64,000 nt of DNA from Absidia repens (Eukaryota; Mucoromycota; Mucoromycetes; Mucorales; Cunninghamellaceae): contig MCGE01000008.1 of assembly GCA_002105175.1 (NCBI GenBank), positions 1,612,001 through 1,676,000 of the forward strand. Reading direction: 5' to 3'. Under the pieces are notes generated by a model that saw only the letters and a program-made list of their open reading frames with translations, did no database searches and was not told where the DNA came from. Below, in pieces: positions 1 to 13,704 of this stretch; positions within the stretch are counted from its first letter, which is position 1; the number at the start of each line of letters is the position of its first letter. A program made the translations under genes and the position numbers.

Positions 1-2343
1 ACTCCGCAACAAATCTGGTAATGCACTCAAGGATCACCGGGTTGCTCGAGGGCATTTTGAATTAGCTGAATTGGCCGAAGAAGAGAATTTCACCTTAGAT
101 GGATTGTAAGTTTTAAAAATAGATATGTACATTGATCTTTTTTTTTTCCTAACCATATTGTCACTTTTTTTTTTTTTTTTTTTTTTTTTTTTGATAGGGA
201 TATTGACTTGCTACGAAAAGGAAAACGAATCACAACATTACAATTTGAAGCTCGTTACTTACCAGTATCGAAATCAAAAACTCTGGACGATGGTACTATC
301 GAGCCTGCAGTTGAATCAAGTAAGTTTCTTTACGAAAGATAATGACGACAATATTAAACCACTTATTCTTTTTTTTTTTTTTTTTTTGTGTGTGTGTGAT
401 ATGTTAGACTCGGGTGTCCTTCGCTTCACAGTGCACGAATGTCGCAATCTCCGTTCCAACAAAGTGAACCCATATGCATCAATCAAAATCAATGGTGTCG
501 AAAAAGTGAAATCTCCCGTCTTTAAACGTACTGCAAATCCCAAGTTTGAACGATCAGGTGAAGTGGTGGTCTTGGATCGTACTGAAGTTTATCTACGTGT
601 TGATATTATTGATTCTGCTGACTTTGCTGACGATACTATTCTTGGGTCTTGGAGCTCTTATTTGGTACCGATCATGGAGCACCAAGCCAAAAATGACTAC
701 TGGTGGGATTTGACGTTAGGGAATGCCACTTCAGGTCGTATAAAGCTAAGTGTGCAATGGAAACCAGTGGTGATGACATCTTTGATTCATGGCCCAACTG
801 GTCCTGCAGTTTATCGTAAGTTAGAGATTTTTTTTGTTACTGAACTGTGTATGACGTGATTCCTATATATTTGTGAGCAACACTTATTTATTACGTCTCT
901 GTCATTATGTTATTAGGAAAACCTATCGGTGTGGTGCGACTCTCATTATGGGAAGCACGGGATTTACGTAATGTGGAGGGAGTTACTGGTGGCAAGTCGG
1001 ATCCATATGTACGTGTTATGTCAGGCTCTCAAGTCCGTGCAAGAACTCAAGTTATTGACAACAATCTGTATCCTGAATGGGGCGAATTCCATTATATACC
1101 GGTGCATTCTATGCGTGAAGATTTGACCCTGGAAGTGGTGGACTGGAACGCAAAATCGAAGGATAAACTCCTCGGATCCACTATTCTACATATGAAGGAC
1201 CTTGTCAATGAACTATCTGGGCCAAAGAAGGATGATCAAAACAAATGGTACGAACAACGCGAAAAAATAGACAAGTAAGTAAATGTAGAAAGAAAAATTT
1301 TTTGAATGGATATTTCAACTGTATTTTTTGTTATTAACATACCTTTCTTATGCTTGTAGATGGACAGTGCTACAATCACCCAACAAAAAGTCAACAAAGG
1401 GCGAACTTCGATATACAGCTGAATTTTACCCAACAGTAGCATTACCAGTACCAGATGATGACGAAAACGAAGAAAACGACAAAACCATCGAGAATCAACC
1501 TCATGACACCAATGACAACAATGACGAACATGAATTGAATACAGCAGGGTCATCGCCAACACCAACATTATCTACTCCAAAAACTGTTGGATTCCCACAA
1601 GATTCAAATGGCATGACTGATTTGCACGGCTTCCCTCTCAAATTGACGCCGGATGGACTTTTGGATTTATGTGGCTACAATACTGGTGTGCTGAAGATCC
1701 GCATTCATGAAGTCCAATTGTCAAAATCTGTGCATGCTTACTGTGCGGTGATGGTCGATAGTCTTTATTCCCAATTCAAAACATCTGCAATTCAAGGCAA
1801 GAATTTGGTGTTCAATGAAGCATCCGACGCATTTATCAAGGAAGCTGATTTCTCAAGGCTGGCCATTGAAATCAAGCATGTGGATTCAGATGAAAAATCA
1901 GATGAAAAATATGGCTACTGGGCGACCTCTGTAATTGACCTTATTCGACGTATTCAACACAAAGCTCGACTCGATTCAATGAATAACAACACTAGCACAA
2001 AAGAAGACGACAATGGAGAAGATGAAAACGATCAAGGTGAATGGTTTGATATTTTGGAGGCGCAAGGTGGACCTGGAAAAATTCGATTAAGCTTTGGATA
2101 TACACCACTGTTGAATTACGAATTGAATCCCGATGAAAGTTTGGAAAGTAAGTGGCATTATAAAAATATGGACAGGGATGCAAATGTTTATTTTATTCAT
2201 TCAATTTTTTTTTTCTGCTTGTGTTTTTAGATCAAGGAAACCTGACAGTGACTTTGCTAGGCGCAAACAAATTGATGGCTGTAGATAAAAGTGGTAATAC
2301 AACAAAAAGAGAAAAGTGAAGGCTAAGGAATGCGCCTTTTAAC

Positions 2344-2387
<44 letters not shown>

Positions 2388-3736
2388 GTGCACTATTTAT
2401 TATGATACTATTATGACAAATAGGTACTAGTGATCCTTACGTAGTATTTACAATCAACGGGGAACGTGTCCAAAAGAGCCCGGTGGTGAAAAAAAATATC
2501 AATCCTACATGGAAGGATGTCCAATTTACTGTGCCTATTGTAAGTACAATGTATTACAGAAAGGTTTTTATTCTAATCCATTCTATTCTTTTATTATTAG
2601 CTATCACGTGTCACAGCAAGCTTTCGTATTGAAGTTTTTGACTGGAATCAATTCCAAGGCGATGCTCCACTAGGTAAGACTACTTAAATAAATCAAATAA
2701 GAAGTAGGAAAAGGCACTCATTATTATTTTGTTTTTGTTACTCCAGGTTCCGGTGGCGTATCCATTCGAAACGAATACGTGGAAAGCTTTGTTGCGCGTG
2801 AAGTTAGAATACCTTTGGACGGTGTAGCGGGCGTATCTGGATTTGTTCGTGTTCGTTTCCTGTGGCAACCCCAACTACTGACAACGCGAAAAACTCATAC
2901 TTCAATGTTAACAACGATGCGAACCATGACTTATGGAGGAAAATCACCAACTTCATCTGGATCTAACGCATTTGGTTTAGGGAAATCACCATCTTTATCT
3001 TCACAGCTTAGTACGTCGCATATGCCACCATTACCTCCATCCAGAGTAACCCCGTTATCGAGTAACTCTACGCCCCGCAAAGAAAATTCGATCGACTCCC
3101 AAGTTATAAATCAACAACATCAACAGCAACATCAACATCAACAGCAACAACAACAACAACAACAGCAGCAGCAATCACACATGACACACAGTCGAAACAT
3201 CAGCAAAAGCAGTCAACAATCACACAACTCCAATGTTGATAGTATCCACACAAGATCTCTTGCAACACCCACTATCTCGAATCACGGCACAGTGACTGTA
3301 CATATAATTGGTGCGCGTGGACTACCTGGGGTGGACAAAAATGGCACCAGTGATCCTTTTATCCAAGTTCGACTTCATCATCATAATCTGTATAAAACGA
3401 AAACGATTAAAAAGACATTGGATCCAGAATGGTAAAACAGGAATTAGTAGATGCTGTATAAGCATGGAATGGTGACTAACTGCTTTTTTCTCCCTTCCCC
3501 TTCTCTACACCTATAGGAATGAAACTTTCCAATTCGAATTGACCAAGCCCGAGGATACGATAGTGGAATATCATGTCAAGGATCACAACAGATTTAGCTC
3601 TTCTGTAGAAATAGGAACATTTGAACAGGATTTTGGTACCTTTGTAGAATTATATAGTCAAAAATCAGTGGATCAGTGGGTTTCTTTGAAACCTTCGGGC
3701 CAACTGCATTTAAAATTGAATTTTGTACCCCATTGA
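1..3736 (+). CDS. Tricalbin-like multi-C2-domain protein, 5' end outside window
   Basis: Partial CDS; exons 1-105, 198-319, 408-815, 917-1274, 1360-2147, 2231-2293, 2424-2539, 2601-2673, 2747-3431, 3517-3736, giving 978 in-frame residues to TGA. Successive C2 modules are visible: one starting GVLRFTVHECRNLRS, one with GGKSDPYVRV and NNLYPEWGE, a degenerate one (GVLKIRIHEVQ), one with KSGTSDPYVVF and INPTWKD, and a C-terminal one with KNGTSDPFIQV and LDPEWNE. The Asp-rich calcium loops are kept in the second, fourth and fifth. A Gln-rich linker lies near 3110-3175. Tricalbins/extended synaptotagmins tether the ER to the plasma membrane and move lipids through an SMP domain; that domain and the membrane anchor would lie upstream, so the family call rests on C2 order and the fragment before the first C2. 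A generic multi-C2 protein is the alternative. Confidence 0.85.
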
Positions 3737-4197
3737 ACTTCCTTCCCCCTTTTGATTAGTTAGTTAGTTGGTTGCTTTTTTTTTTTTTTTATATATCCAT
3801 TTTTATATTTTGTCCTCAGAAAATAAAGTATAGGAACTTTTTTAATCGGTATTTGCGAATGTTGATGATATATAGTCTTGATTTTAAAAATAGCTGATCT
3901 TGATGGGTATCATGTCTTTTTTAAATGTGTAGTTTTGTATGATACGATAGATTAAATTTAAAGTCAAATTTCGTGCGAAACCGAGGGAGGCAAAATGTGT
4001 TTTTATGCTATCCTATTAATGTCCAGGGCACTGTGTTAGGAATACACTGGACGTTAAAAATCATAGGTATTTTTAGGTTTATTTGTATTTGTCGAAGTAG
4101 TTGTCACTTGGTACACATGCAAATACAATTCGTCAAACAAACTTCCTACCAAGAATGTATACATGACATAATCATTAATTGTTGTGATATGGCTTTT

Positions 4198-4242
<45 letters not shown>

Positions 4243-4445
4243 AAGGTTCTCATTTATTGGCTATTGGTGCATAGACTACTTGCATGAAAACGGTGTTTGA
4301 ATTTTATAATGGTGAGGTGTGCCAGTAAAATTAAGGAGAATACAAATAAAAATTTTGTTTTTTACTCGTATTATTTCATATCTTGGTATAAATTTAATTT
4401 ACTTTTCTTTTCGTATATTTTCCTCAATCATTAATAAAAAGAGCA
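3737..4445. other. Intergenic: tricalbin 3' UTR and GH55 promoter
   Basis: No gene seen. It holds the tricalbin 3' UTR, a run of more than 30 T followed by A around 4200-4244, and about 200 bp of AT-rich DNA before the GH55 start codon. No clear TATA box was found. Confidence 0.6.
3822..3827 (+). terminator. Candidate polyadenylation signal of the tricalbin-like gene
   Basis: AATAAA occurs 86 bp after the stop codon, following a T-rich stretch. Position and sequence fit a eukaryotic poly(A) signal; not tested. Confidence 0.55.
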
Positions 4446-7205
4446 ATGAAGTTGATCACCGTCATCGCTCTATTCTTTATAATGGTCATTGATTTAGTTC
4501 GATCACATCCATTTTCGATCCCCATCATTGATGAACTGAGTCGAGTACCCAGTGACGGAACGTTAGATGAAATAGAAAGCAACGCATCATTCGGTGCTAG
4601 ATGTCCGTTAGCAGAAAACCCCTCCTCGACTGATACAGCACTAGATGAGATGTGGATCTCCAAGCTTAGTCAACATGGTAAATCATCTTTCAACAGTGAT
4701 TCTAATTATAAAGTGTATCGCAATGTGATGGACTATGGATGCGCTGGAAATGGTGTGCAGGATGATACTGAATGTATAAACGCCGCCATCCGTGACGGTC
4801 AACGATGTGGTGCCAATTGTGGTTCATCCACATTAACACCAGCGCTTATCTATTTTCCCTCTGGCCAGTACAAAATTTCATCGCCCATCATCATGTACTA
4901 TTTCACTCAGCTTGTTGGCAATGCTCTTCACCGACCTACATTGGTGGCTGCAGAAAATTTTGAAGGCATGGCCATGGTGGACTCGGATCCTTATATGGAA
5001 GGTGGAAATCAATGGTACATCAATCAAAATAATTTTTTCCGCCAAATCAGGAATTTTGTTTTTGATCTGACGCATACTCCCGCTGCGGCATACACGACCG
5101 GTCTTCATTGGCAAGTTGCCCAAGCTACCTCTTTATTGAATCTACGTTTTATAATGTCGACGGATCTTAGTACTAATCACCAAGGTATCTGGATGGATAA
5201 CGGCTCGGGTGGATTCATGTCAGATTTGACATTTGAAGGTGGCAAGTTTGGGATGTGGGTTGGAAACCAGCAATTTTTGTCCCGCGGACTTTCATTTGAA
5301 AATTGTCAAACTGCTATTTTCATGAATTGGGTAACTCCTATTTTTTTTTTTCCTTTTCTTTTGCACTCAACATTATGAAAAAATTCAACGCCGCGTTTCT
5401 CCCTTTTTTTTTGACAGAATTGGCAATGGACCTTCCAACAATTATCAATCAAGAACTGTCTTACAGGCATCGACATGACTTCACCTGGCGAAGAGACCGC
5501 TTCCCAAGTCGGCAGCATTTTGGTGTTGGATGGCCACTTCGAAAATACACTCACGGGCATCAAATTACTTTCTGAACTTCCCACTCATTCTGATACATCA
5601 GGAACCCTTTTATTGGACAATGTTAAAACAACAAACGTCGGCTTAATGGTGGCTTCAGAAAATGGGAACACGATTCTAGCAGGGGGCAGCAACACTATTC
5701 GATCTTGGGGAAGTGGATCGTTGTACACTGGGATGGATGGTATCGGTCAACTTCAACGTGGTAATTTACCAAAGGCTCCTCCCAAATCTCCCAATCTTCT
5801 CGCTGCTGACGGCTCATTCTACTCCAAGTCTCGTCCACAATATGAACAATATGATGTTTCCTCCTTTGTCTCTGTGATAGGTAAGCAAGAAGAAACATTG
5901 GTGGACGTGTCGTGCATTATTTTCCTTTGACACTCATTATACTTTTTTTTATGTTTATTAGATGGTGGTGCAAAAGGCGATGGTGTGACGGATGATACAC
6001 TTGCAATCCAAAAAGTAATAGACGACAATGCTGGATGTAGAATCATCTTCTTCCCAGCTGGAACATACATTATCAGTAAGACGGTGACTATTCCATCCGG
6101 GTCAAGAATAACTGGCGAATTATGGTCAGTGCTGATGGCAAACGGTGATGTATTTCAAGATATGGAAAAACCGGTACCGATGGTGAAGGTGGGCAACCCT
6201 GGGGACCAAGGAACTGTGGAAATGAGCGACTTGATCTTCTCATCGTTTGGAGCTCAACCAGGTGCGGTGCTCTTGGAATGGAATATGCGAAATGATCCTT
6301 CTACTATTGGCACCAGTGGCTTGTGGGATACACACTTCCGTGTTGGTGGCACGACTGGCTCAAATCTACAATATCAACACTGCCCAAAGAAACCCAGCTC
6401 AGGTGCAACGCCGCTTACAAGGAATCAAGAAGAACGACCTCCTATCATCATACCAAATGCATTATCGAGAAGCAGCTACGAAGAAGACGGTAGTGCACCA
6501 AAGGCTTGTCTAGGCGTACACACATTAATTCGCCTCACTTCCTCCTCCTCTGCCTACCTGGAGAACGTATGGGCTTGGACAGCAGACCACGATCTTGACG
6601 ACGGGGAACTTCAACGACAAGTATCAATCTACACTGGAAGGGGCATCTTGATAGAATCGACGGACGGTCCAGTCTGGCTTTATGGTGTGCAATCAGAACA
6701 CAACACATTGTATCAGTATCAACTCTCGCATGCAAACAACGTGATGATGTCGATGATTCAATCGGAGACACCGTATTGGCAACCAGTACCTCTTGCACCG
6801 TATCCATTCGAACAACGCAGTGTCGACAATTCATGGAACGATCCCACTTACGAACATTGTATGCTTGGAGGAGGCAGAAGTAGCATACACTATGGTATAA
6901 AGGACACCTCAAATCGATGTGCCATGGCGTGGGCTTTACGATCAGTCAACTCATCCAACATCTATATCTATGGTGCTGGTCTGTACAACTTCTTCTACGA
7001 TTATAGCCAGAAATGCTTGGACACCGAAGACTGTCAAGAGTCGCTTGTGGATCTGGAAGGGAATCATGGGCTCTATCTTTACAATCTCAACACAAAAGCA
7101 AATGTCAATATGGTGGTCGGGCACAATACTCAGGTGTGGGCACGGCAAGCGGATAATTTGAATGGATTCTGTCAAACTATCAACGCTTTCCTCGCGGAAG
7201 CTTAG
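4446..7205 (+). CDS. Secreted GH55-type glucan 1,3-beta-glucosidase
   Basis: Exons 4446-5330, 5418-5880, 5962-7205 give 863 residues. The N-terminus is a clear signal peptide (MKLITVIALFFIMVIDLVRS). Two pectate-lyase-3-like beta-helix starts follow: YRNVMDYGCAGNGVQDDTE near residue 94 and DGGAKGDGVTDDT near 450. This tandem beta-helix layout and the length are those of fungal GH55 exo-beta-1,3-glucanases, which cleave glucose from laminarin or cell-wall beta-1,3-glucan. Expected to be extracellular or wall-bound, acting in wall remodelling or nutrition. Several WxxWxxxx and Cys-rich stretches (PKACLGVHT, HCMLGGGRSS) sit in the second half. I could not assign the catalytic Glu by eye. Both introns have canonical borders and keep frame. 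Confidence 0.92.
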
Positions 7206-7277
7206 TTATATTATATTTATTTAGTAGTATATTCCTATAGATAGTCACTCCCTCTTACTTTATATTAATATTATTTT

Positions 7278-7283
7278 AATAAA
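7278..7283 (+). terminator. Candidate polyadenylation signal of the GH55 gene
   Basis: AATAAA 73 bp after the stop, followed within 20 bp by a long T run (from about 7300). The arrangement is typical of a fungal 3' end. Confidence 0.55.
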
Positions 7284-7343
7284 ACTCTTTTTCCAGTCCT
7301 TTTTTTTTTTTTTTTTTTTACTTTGTGTGTGTAGAAAAAACAA

Positions 7344-7985
7344 TATTTCAAATCCCGCTCACATGAATATTTATTTTGTCCCAATTTTTTTTTTCCGTGC
7401 TCCTTCTTCTTTCTTCTTTTTTTTCTTCACCAATGTGACTCTTTGAGGTCCTGATGAACTTAGATTAGAGTCAGGACTAGTTTAGAAGGGATTTCAATTC
7501 AGGGATTACAAGATGCATGGGGAAACCCTTTCATTTTGGATTCAGGATTTGGGGCTACCTTTAGTTGGCTTTTTGGCAGCCTTCATTTACTTTGCTTAGT
7601 ATTAGTTTGTCCATAGTTTATATCTACATCTGAATAAAATATGTTTATTTATAATTGCTTCAATGAAAAATGTCCCATAAGTCTCTTTCATGCCTTGTTC
7701 AATAGATCCCATGGTTACCACCATTCCCCCCCCCTTTTTTTTTTTTTTACTGTTGACCGATATTGTGCTTCACTAAAAAAAGACACCCTTAGTCTTCCTC
7801 ATGACTTGTACAATCTTTAAGTTCTCATTTTACAATCATTCCTTTAGATTAGTGTAGGTCATTCTTCAGATCTCACATAATTGTCCTTCACGCTTCCTCC
7901 AATAGATCCTTCCCTTGTGGCAATGAACTCACCACCTTAATTTAGTATCTGCCAATATGTTTCAATAAAATATGTCTATTTTATT
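7344..7985 (+). repeat. Dispersed repeat family A, copy 1
   Basis: About 0.64 kb that aligns by eye with 39044-39765 (same strand) and with the reverse complements of 24540-25171 and 53048-53526. Landmarks in order are TTTCAAATCCCGCTCACATG at the left edge, a pyrimidine-rich block, the core GATGCATGGGGAAACCCTTT with TTTTGGATTCAGGATTT behind it, TTAGTTTGTCCATAG, and AATAAAATATGTTTATTT followed by ATGAAAAATGTCCCATAAGT. A second AATAAAATATGTCTATTT sits near the right edge. No ORF or terminal inverted repeat was seen. It occupies the convergent gap between the GH55 gene and the flippase gene. Edges are approximate. Confidence 0.8.
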
Positions 7986-8563
7986 TTTTATTTTTCTACC
8001 AGCCATCCACTGACCCATTTGATAATAAATGATGTCGCTATTATCGTTGTTTTGTGAACATGTTATTAAAGATTTACTGTCTAGTTCACCCACTATGACT
8101 ACTTTTCTCTCCTCCCCCCTTTGAGCACTAGGAACTGGTTAGCACTCTTAGATCACGTATTATCAACGATAGCGGTATTCCTGCTCGTTCCATCATATAT
8201 ATATTAATACAGGCCTTGTTCACTGTCCCATAGCTTTATAGAAGACAAATACTATATCTGATTTTGAGAGAGAATCTAGCGATTTCATATGCCAGACTGT
8301 TGATTTTATTAGAGCACAAAATGTCAGAGTGTTGATGATAAAAAAATAAAAAACTAAAATAAACGATACATATAAAAGTGGACCAATCAATAAATCAATA
8401 CATCTACACTAGTTCTATAGAAATATACTGTTACAAAACTAAAATAAAAGTACACAAAAATAAAAATATAATAAAAGACGATAAACTAAACTAACTAATA
8501 AATAAATAATAATATAAAGATAATAACAATAAAAAAAGGGGGTGGTGGTGAATGGGAATAGTA
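7986..8563. other. Intergenic, AT-rich 3' flank of the flippase gene
   Basis: No gene seen. The minus-strand flippase 3' UTR lies here; TTTATT near 8304-8312 would read as AATAAA on the minus strand. An imperfect inverted pair (CGCTATTATCGTTG near 8036 and CAACGATAGCGG near 8166) flanks about 120 bp of unremarkable DNA. Confidence 0.5.
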
Positions 8564-11500
8564 CTACACAGGTTGTTTCGCATCTTCCGGCGATTTGCTC
8601 CAACGCTTTGAATTCCAGGGCAGCCAGAATGGACGACGGCGGCGAATAGAGGATGCAATTTGTCTTTTTTCATGCATTTCAATATGACGTACCTGATGCA
8701 TGATGTCCGGATACCACCACTGAATGACAAACGTGCACGTATAACGAGGCAAGAACGCCAAGACAATGATCAAGATAAACGTCAGCCAAAAGGACCAACC
8801 GCCAAACACAATGTAGGCCATTCCGTAAATCGCAGTATCCTTAAAAGAGCCATAAACCACAACCCATAAGAATGTGACAAGTAGTTCCAGTGTTACAAAC
8901 ACAAATTGCCACCATGTCCAGTAATACGTGTTGAAGCCAGGCATCATATTGGCAAGTACAATGACCGTAATGACCACTGAAGTAGACAATTGCAAAACTG
9001 TTTCAGGGTAGCCTTGGGGGTTGGGGTCCGTTGCGTAAAGAAAATAAAATCCATAAAATGCCACCAGCGATTGCCAAATACCATCCGCAAAATAGACCCA
9101 GAACCGAAATTTGTTGTAGATCTTTTGTTGAGCGCCGATTTGATATACTTGAGGGTACCGTTGTAGATATAATGAGGTGATATCTTGATCCGTTGCACCT
9201 ATATAAATGTTCAAAAACCAAAAAAGAAAAAAGAAAAAGAATACGTGTGAGTCAGCAAAGAAAATCATTGTCTAGCAACAGCCCGCCGTTCAGTTCCGTA
9301 CCCAAAATAACCACCGGAGCCACGGTAAAGATCAAATTGTACAGTTGTAAAAAGGAGTAGTCGTAAAAGATGTTGCCGGAAAACCGACTGTATATTTGGA
9401 ACCAGAGTGCAGGCAAAACATAGACAAGGTTCTTGAAGAAGAAGTTGAGGATCATTTCAGCAACACGTTCATAACTCCAATGACCCTGGACAAGTAGCAA
9501 TTTTCGCAGGAAGCGGAATTGAGCAATGGAATAATCGGCCGCCATCGACGCTTGAACACCTTCTTGCCCAGCAATACCCACACCTACATTCGCCGCCTGG
9601 ATCATCGACACATCATTGGCACCGTCACCCACAGCCAATGTCACTGCCCCTTGCTTTCGTCGCACCAGTTCCACCATCAGCGCTTTTTGTAACGGACTGA
9701 CTCGACAACACACCACACTTTTACATTGCAATGCCACTTGGAGGAGTTTGGATTTGACTTCTTCCGTTTCGTAGATCTTAGATAACGCTGCCCCTTCAAT
9801 GACTAAAGCATGCTGTTGCTGTTGTTGTTGTTGTTGTTGTCGCTCGTTATTTTCCGCCGTGTTGTCCTTTTCGAATGCCGCCGCTTTCTCCAATTGAGCC
9901 AGTATCATATCCAATCGGTCGTTCACATCCATCGGACGTCGATCGCCGCCGCCATTGCCGTTGTCGTTTTCTTCTTCTTCTTCATGGCCACCACCATCAC
10001 CACGGATTACCCAAAGGTTCATACTGGCATCCAATAAATTGCTTGCATACCCAATATTGATAGCCGTTTCCAACTTATCTCCAGTGAGCACCCAGACTTT
10101 GATGCCAGCATGACGCAGATCTTCAATACACTGAGGCACGCCTTCTTGCAGCTTATCCTCGATCGCCGTGGCACCAAGAAGAGTCAGATGCTGTTCCAGT
10201 TCGTCTTGTAGTTTGTTGATTTTATCCGTGCGCCCCTCGACTGCGGTACTTGCTTCCTTCATCTGTTGCTGCCATTGTTGGAAAAAGGGGTCCTCTTCGT
10301 TGAGTGTTCGATATGCCAAGACCAGTGTCCGAAGCCCATCACGAGAATAATTGTCAATATCTTGCTGTGTCTGAGTCATCCGATCCTGGTTGAGAGCGAG
10401 GTCTTGTTCCAGTCTTGCAAACATCACATTGTCGGCACCTTTGCAGTAGAGCACCGTATCGTTCCAAGGCGCTGGTCGTCGTACAATCACACTCATCCGT
10501 TTCCGAGTCGATGTGAATCCAAATACGTGGAGCAGTTCAAACGTGTGCGCTTCGCCGAGAATATCCACCATCACTTGCTGATTGCCCTGCCGACCCGTAA
10601 AAGCAAACCCTGCATTGCGCGCCGCCATCACCAGTGCCGCTTCGTCGGGCGATTCTGCCTGGTACTCGAGTTGTTCCTGGACCGTTGCATCCACCCGTTC
10701 CAATTGTTTTGACGCCAGCGCCGAGTTGTTGATATCGTCGCTTTTCGCTAATGCTGCATCCAAGGATTGACCACGCCGGTGTCGTCGGTTTCTGATTTTC
10801 TTGCCCAACGTACCAACAGGATTCCAAGCCAGTTTCTTTTTCTTCTTTTTCGTGTTGTTGGTTTCGTCATCGTCGCCTAGTTGAGTTCCAGCATTGTTGT
10901 ACATAGAAGTAGAGGCGGAGACACTTGAAAGTACTTGAGGTTTCCGCACGGATTCATCATCAACGGCATCATCGGTTTCACTAGCATCAGAAGGATCCAC
11001 GGCCATGGCTTTTCCATCCTTGCCAATACGTTCCACCACCACAGTGTGACATACCGCCAAGAGGGTGAAGAATTCCTTGAGAACATTTCCATGATTGGTC
11101 TTCTTTGCCTTTTCATCATCGTCATCGCCGTCCTTGCCTTGTTCAGTTTGGGAGGTTGCCTGATAGAGATCGTGCATCACACGTGGGTCAGCAAAGGAGA
11201 GGCGTGTTGGATCCGTGCTTGCATATTTCGGGGTGAAAAGTCGTAACATTGCTTGCTTGTATTCGTCAAATATCCCTGAGCGTTTTTGTTCATCGTTGCC
11301 GTTGTCATTGCCATTATCATCATCATCGATGTTGTTGCTGTCATTGAGGTGAATATCATGTGATGCCAATTTTTCATTTGTTGCACTAGGAACATCTCCA
11401 TTGTTGATCAAAGGGGAAGTTGAAGCTTCATGGTGTTGCTGTTGTTCACGTCGTAGTCGCGCCCCGCGTGCACCTTCAGTTTCCGGCGCAAATCCATTAT

Positions 11501-13704
11501 TGCCATACCGTTGTCCATTGACTGTGCATTCCCGAAATTCCATAATGTTACGTGTCAATGTGCCGGTTTTGTCAGAAAACAAATATTCGATTTGTCCAAG
11601 ATCGTCCGAAAGGTTCCACTATTAAAATGTCATATATACATTCTGGTTAGCAAACATACAAAAAAGCCAATCCCATCTTATTGGAAAGAGTATCGTCCTT
11701 ACCGATTTTGGTATACAACTTGTCTTGGTTGTTTCATCCCACATATCCAGATCACTCCAAATAAAGTAAGCCTATTATTTTATAGAAAATAAAAGGAAGG
11801 CTCAGTATAAGGTATATCCTTTGAGTGAATGTGTATATTTACCTGAAAAGTCTTGACAAATTCAATAGACACATAGAGTGAGATGGGAATAATATTTTGG
11901 AAGATAATCAAACTTGACCTATTTTGTATTTTTTTTATAAAAAATAAAAAAAAAAGTCAGATACATATTTGAAGATCAAGAGGTAATGTTCATCTTACCA
12001 AAAATTTGTAAAGCCAACCATTGCAGGAGATTGATTCTGTTGAGAATATAATTGGTTTCCGCTATCTCGATCGTCGCCATATTTTTCTACCCCAGCCATA
12101 ATTGCACACACCAAACATAAAATCATCAAAACACCAAAGGCAATCAAGATCTATTTCAAAAAAAAGGGGAGAAGGTTAGAAACACATGGCAAGTATATGT
12201 AAGGGGGTGTGTGAGGGAAAGGGGGAAGGGGAGAAGGCGGGAAACGGAAAGGCAGGGTCTGTTTGTTTTGATCACTTACTTCGGAATTCATTTCCCTTTC
12301 AATTTGACTTCGTTTACTTGGCGTTTCCCCTGAATTGAGCATGATTTTTGTATCGGTTCCAGTCAGCACGACGACGGCCAAGGCCCACGATGTATTTCGA
12401 ATGACATGTCCACGCAGAATCAAATGGTCAATGGATAGTGGTGTTTTTGATGTTTCCTTCCACAGACCCGTTTCTTGGTTCTTGTCCATCAGCACCATGG
12501 TTCCTTCATACGTATACAAATCAGATGACGGTGCTGTGCATTCCACATAAAAATGATGTTGTAAACAGTCTTGCCCAGATTGAAGATGCATCAGCGACGA
12601 GACAGCAGTACGAGGCTTCAAGTTGGTTTCACCATCCAAGTCTTTGGTTTCCACAAAACAAATGCCACTTTCATCGTCAGAGCTGGACAGTAACACACAA
12701 TCGGCAGGGCAACTTTCTCCGTTGCGAAGTAACAGGATATCGCCCACACGCACATCTTTGGAGAGAGCTGGACCAAAATACCCTATTTTCTTGGCATCAT
12801 CATCATTCAATGTAGGAATAGCTGCTGCAGAATCCATACCGGTCCCAGGTGCTGTTGCTGCTGTCGCCGAGGTGGACTCAGTAATCATAGGTGTTGTAGT
12901 GTTGGCCGAACTCATTGCTGTTGGTGATATAAAAGTAGATAAGCGCTCGGTCGTTGTTGTTGTTGTTGTTGTTGTTGTTGTTGGTGTATCATAATTCGGG
13001 TTGTTGTAGCCGAGAAGTATGTGGGTGAGGGTGCCATTGTATTTCGCATCAACCTTGTGGCGTTGGTAATCTTCAAAGCCATCTTTCACTCCCGAGATGA
13101 AGACCACAGCACATATAGGCAATAAAGTCAGGGCAGGAGATTTGACACCGAAGAAAGGAAGCAATTGCAAGATAGCCATACACAGAAAGTAAGCATTGGC
13201 CCAACGTCGAAATTGTTCAAACAGATTCTTGGGTATAAATGTCCACCAAGTATATTTCGAAGTTCGGATCTTGTTGGTGACATAGCCCTGTTTTGTTCGT
13301 CGACCAAATATATTTTTGTTCTTGTTGCTGTCGTCTCCATTGTTGTTGTCTGGTGGAGGTAAATTAAAAAACACTCTTCTACCACAGGTGGGGATTTGGC
13401 GTAGTTTGACGGTAGTTGAGGTGCTGGTGCGTTTTAATGGAGTGGTGCTATTATTGTTGGTGTTACTGTTGTTTATCATAGTCGGATGGTGAGGAAAAGG
13501 GGCTGCAAAATGGGTTGTTCCTGAAGACGAAGACCGAACATGTTGATGGAGGGAAGAAGAAGGAGAAGGAGTAGCGTCAAGTGATGTCGTGGTAATAGAA
13601 GAGGTGCGTTTGTGTTGGTCGTCGTGGTTGTCGTTTTGAGTAGTATTGATATTATTGTTGTTTGTTTTGCTATCGTGTGATCCGCTTGAGGTCATCAAGG
13701 ACAT
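8564..13704 (-). CDS. P4-type phospholipid-transporting ATPase (flippase), Dnf/ATP10-like
   Basis: Minus-strand exons (5' to 3') 13704-12280, 12150-11999, 11918-11843, 11771-11703, 11618-9302, 9198-8564 encode 1557 residues. P4-ATPases flip aminophospholipids or phosphatidylcholine to the cytosolic leaflet of plasma membrane, Golgi or endosomes. Visible landmarks: IRTSKYTWWTFIPKNLFEQF, the DLDGETNLKPR loop near 366, NIIPISLYVSIEFVKTFQ, phosphorylated Asp590 in DKTGTLT, the hinge GDGANDVSMIQAANVG near 1238, and several C-terminal membrane helices. A Ser/Asn/Thr-rich N-terminus (about 140 residues), acidic inserts and a poly-Gln run in the nucleotide-binding region are low-complexity additions. 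KDGFEDYQRHKVD resembles ATP10/Dnf forms more than Drs2, but the subclass is uncertain. Start chosen at the first in-frame ATG (13704); the frame is open further upstream without ATG. Confidence 0.94.

Noticed and set aside
4200..4973. Initial idea that poly-T runs near 4200 mark a retroelement tail
   Set aside because: Runs of 15-40 T or A occur in many introns and flanks here, so one run is not evidence of retroposition.
9810..10712. Open frames on the plus strand across the flippase gene
   Set aside because: Antisense shadows of a clearly conserved coding exon.
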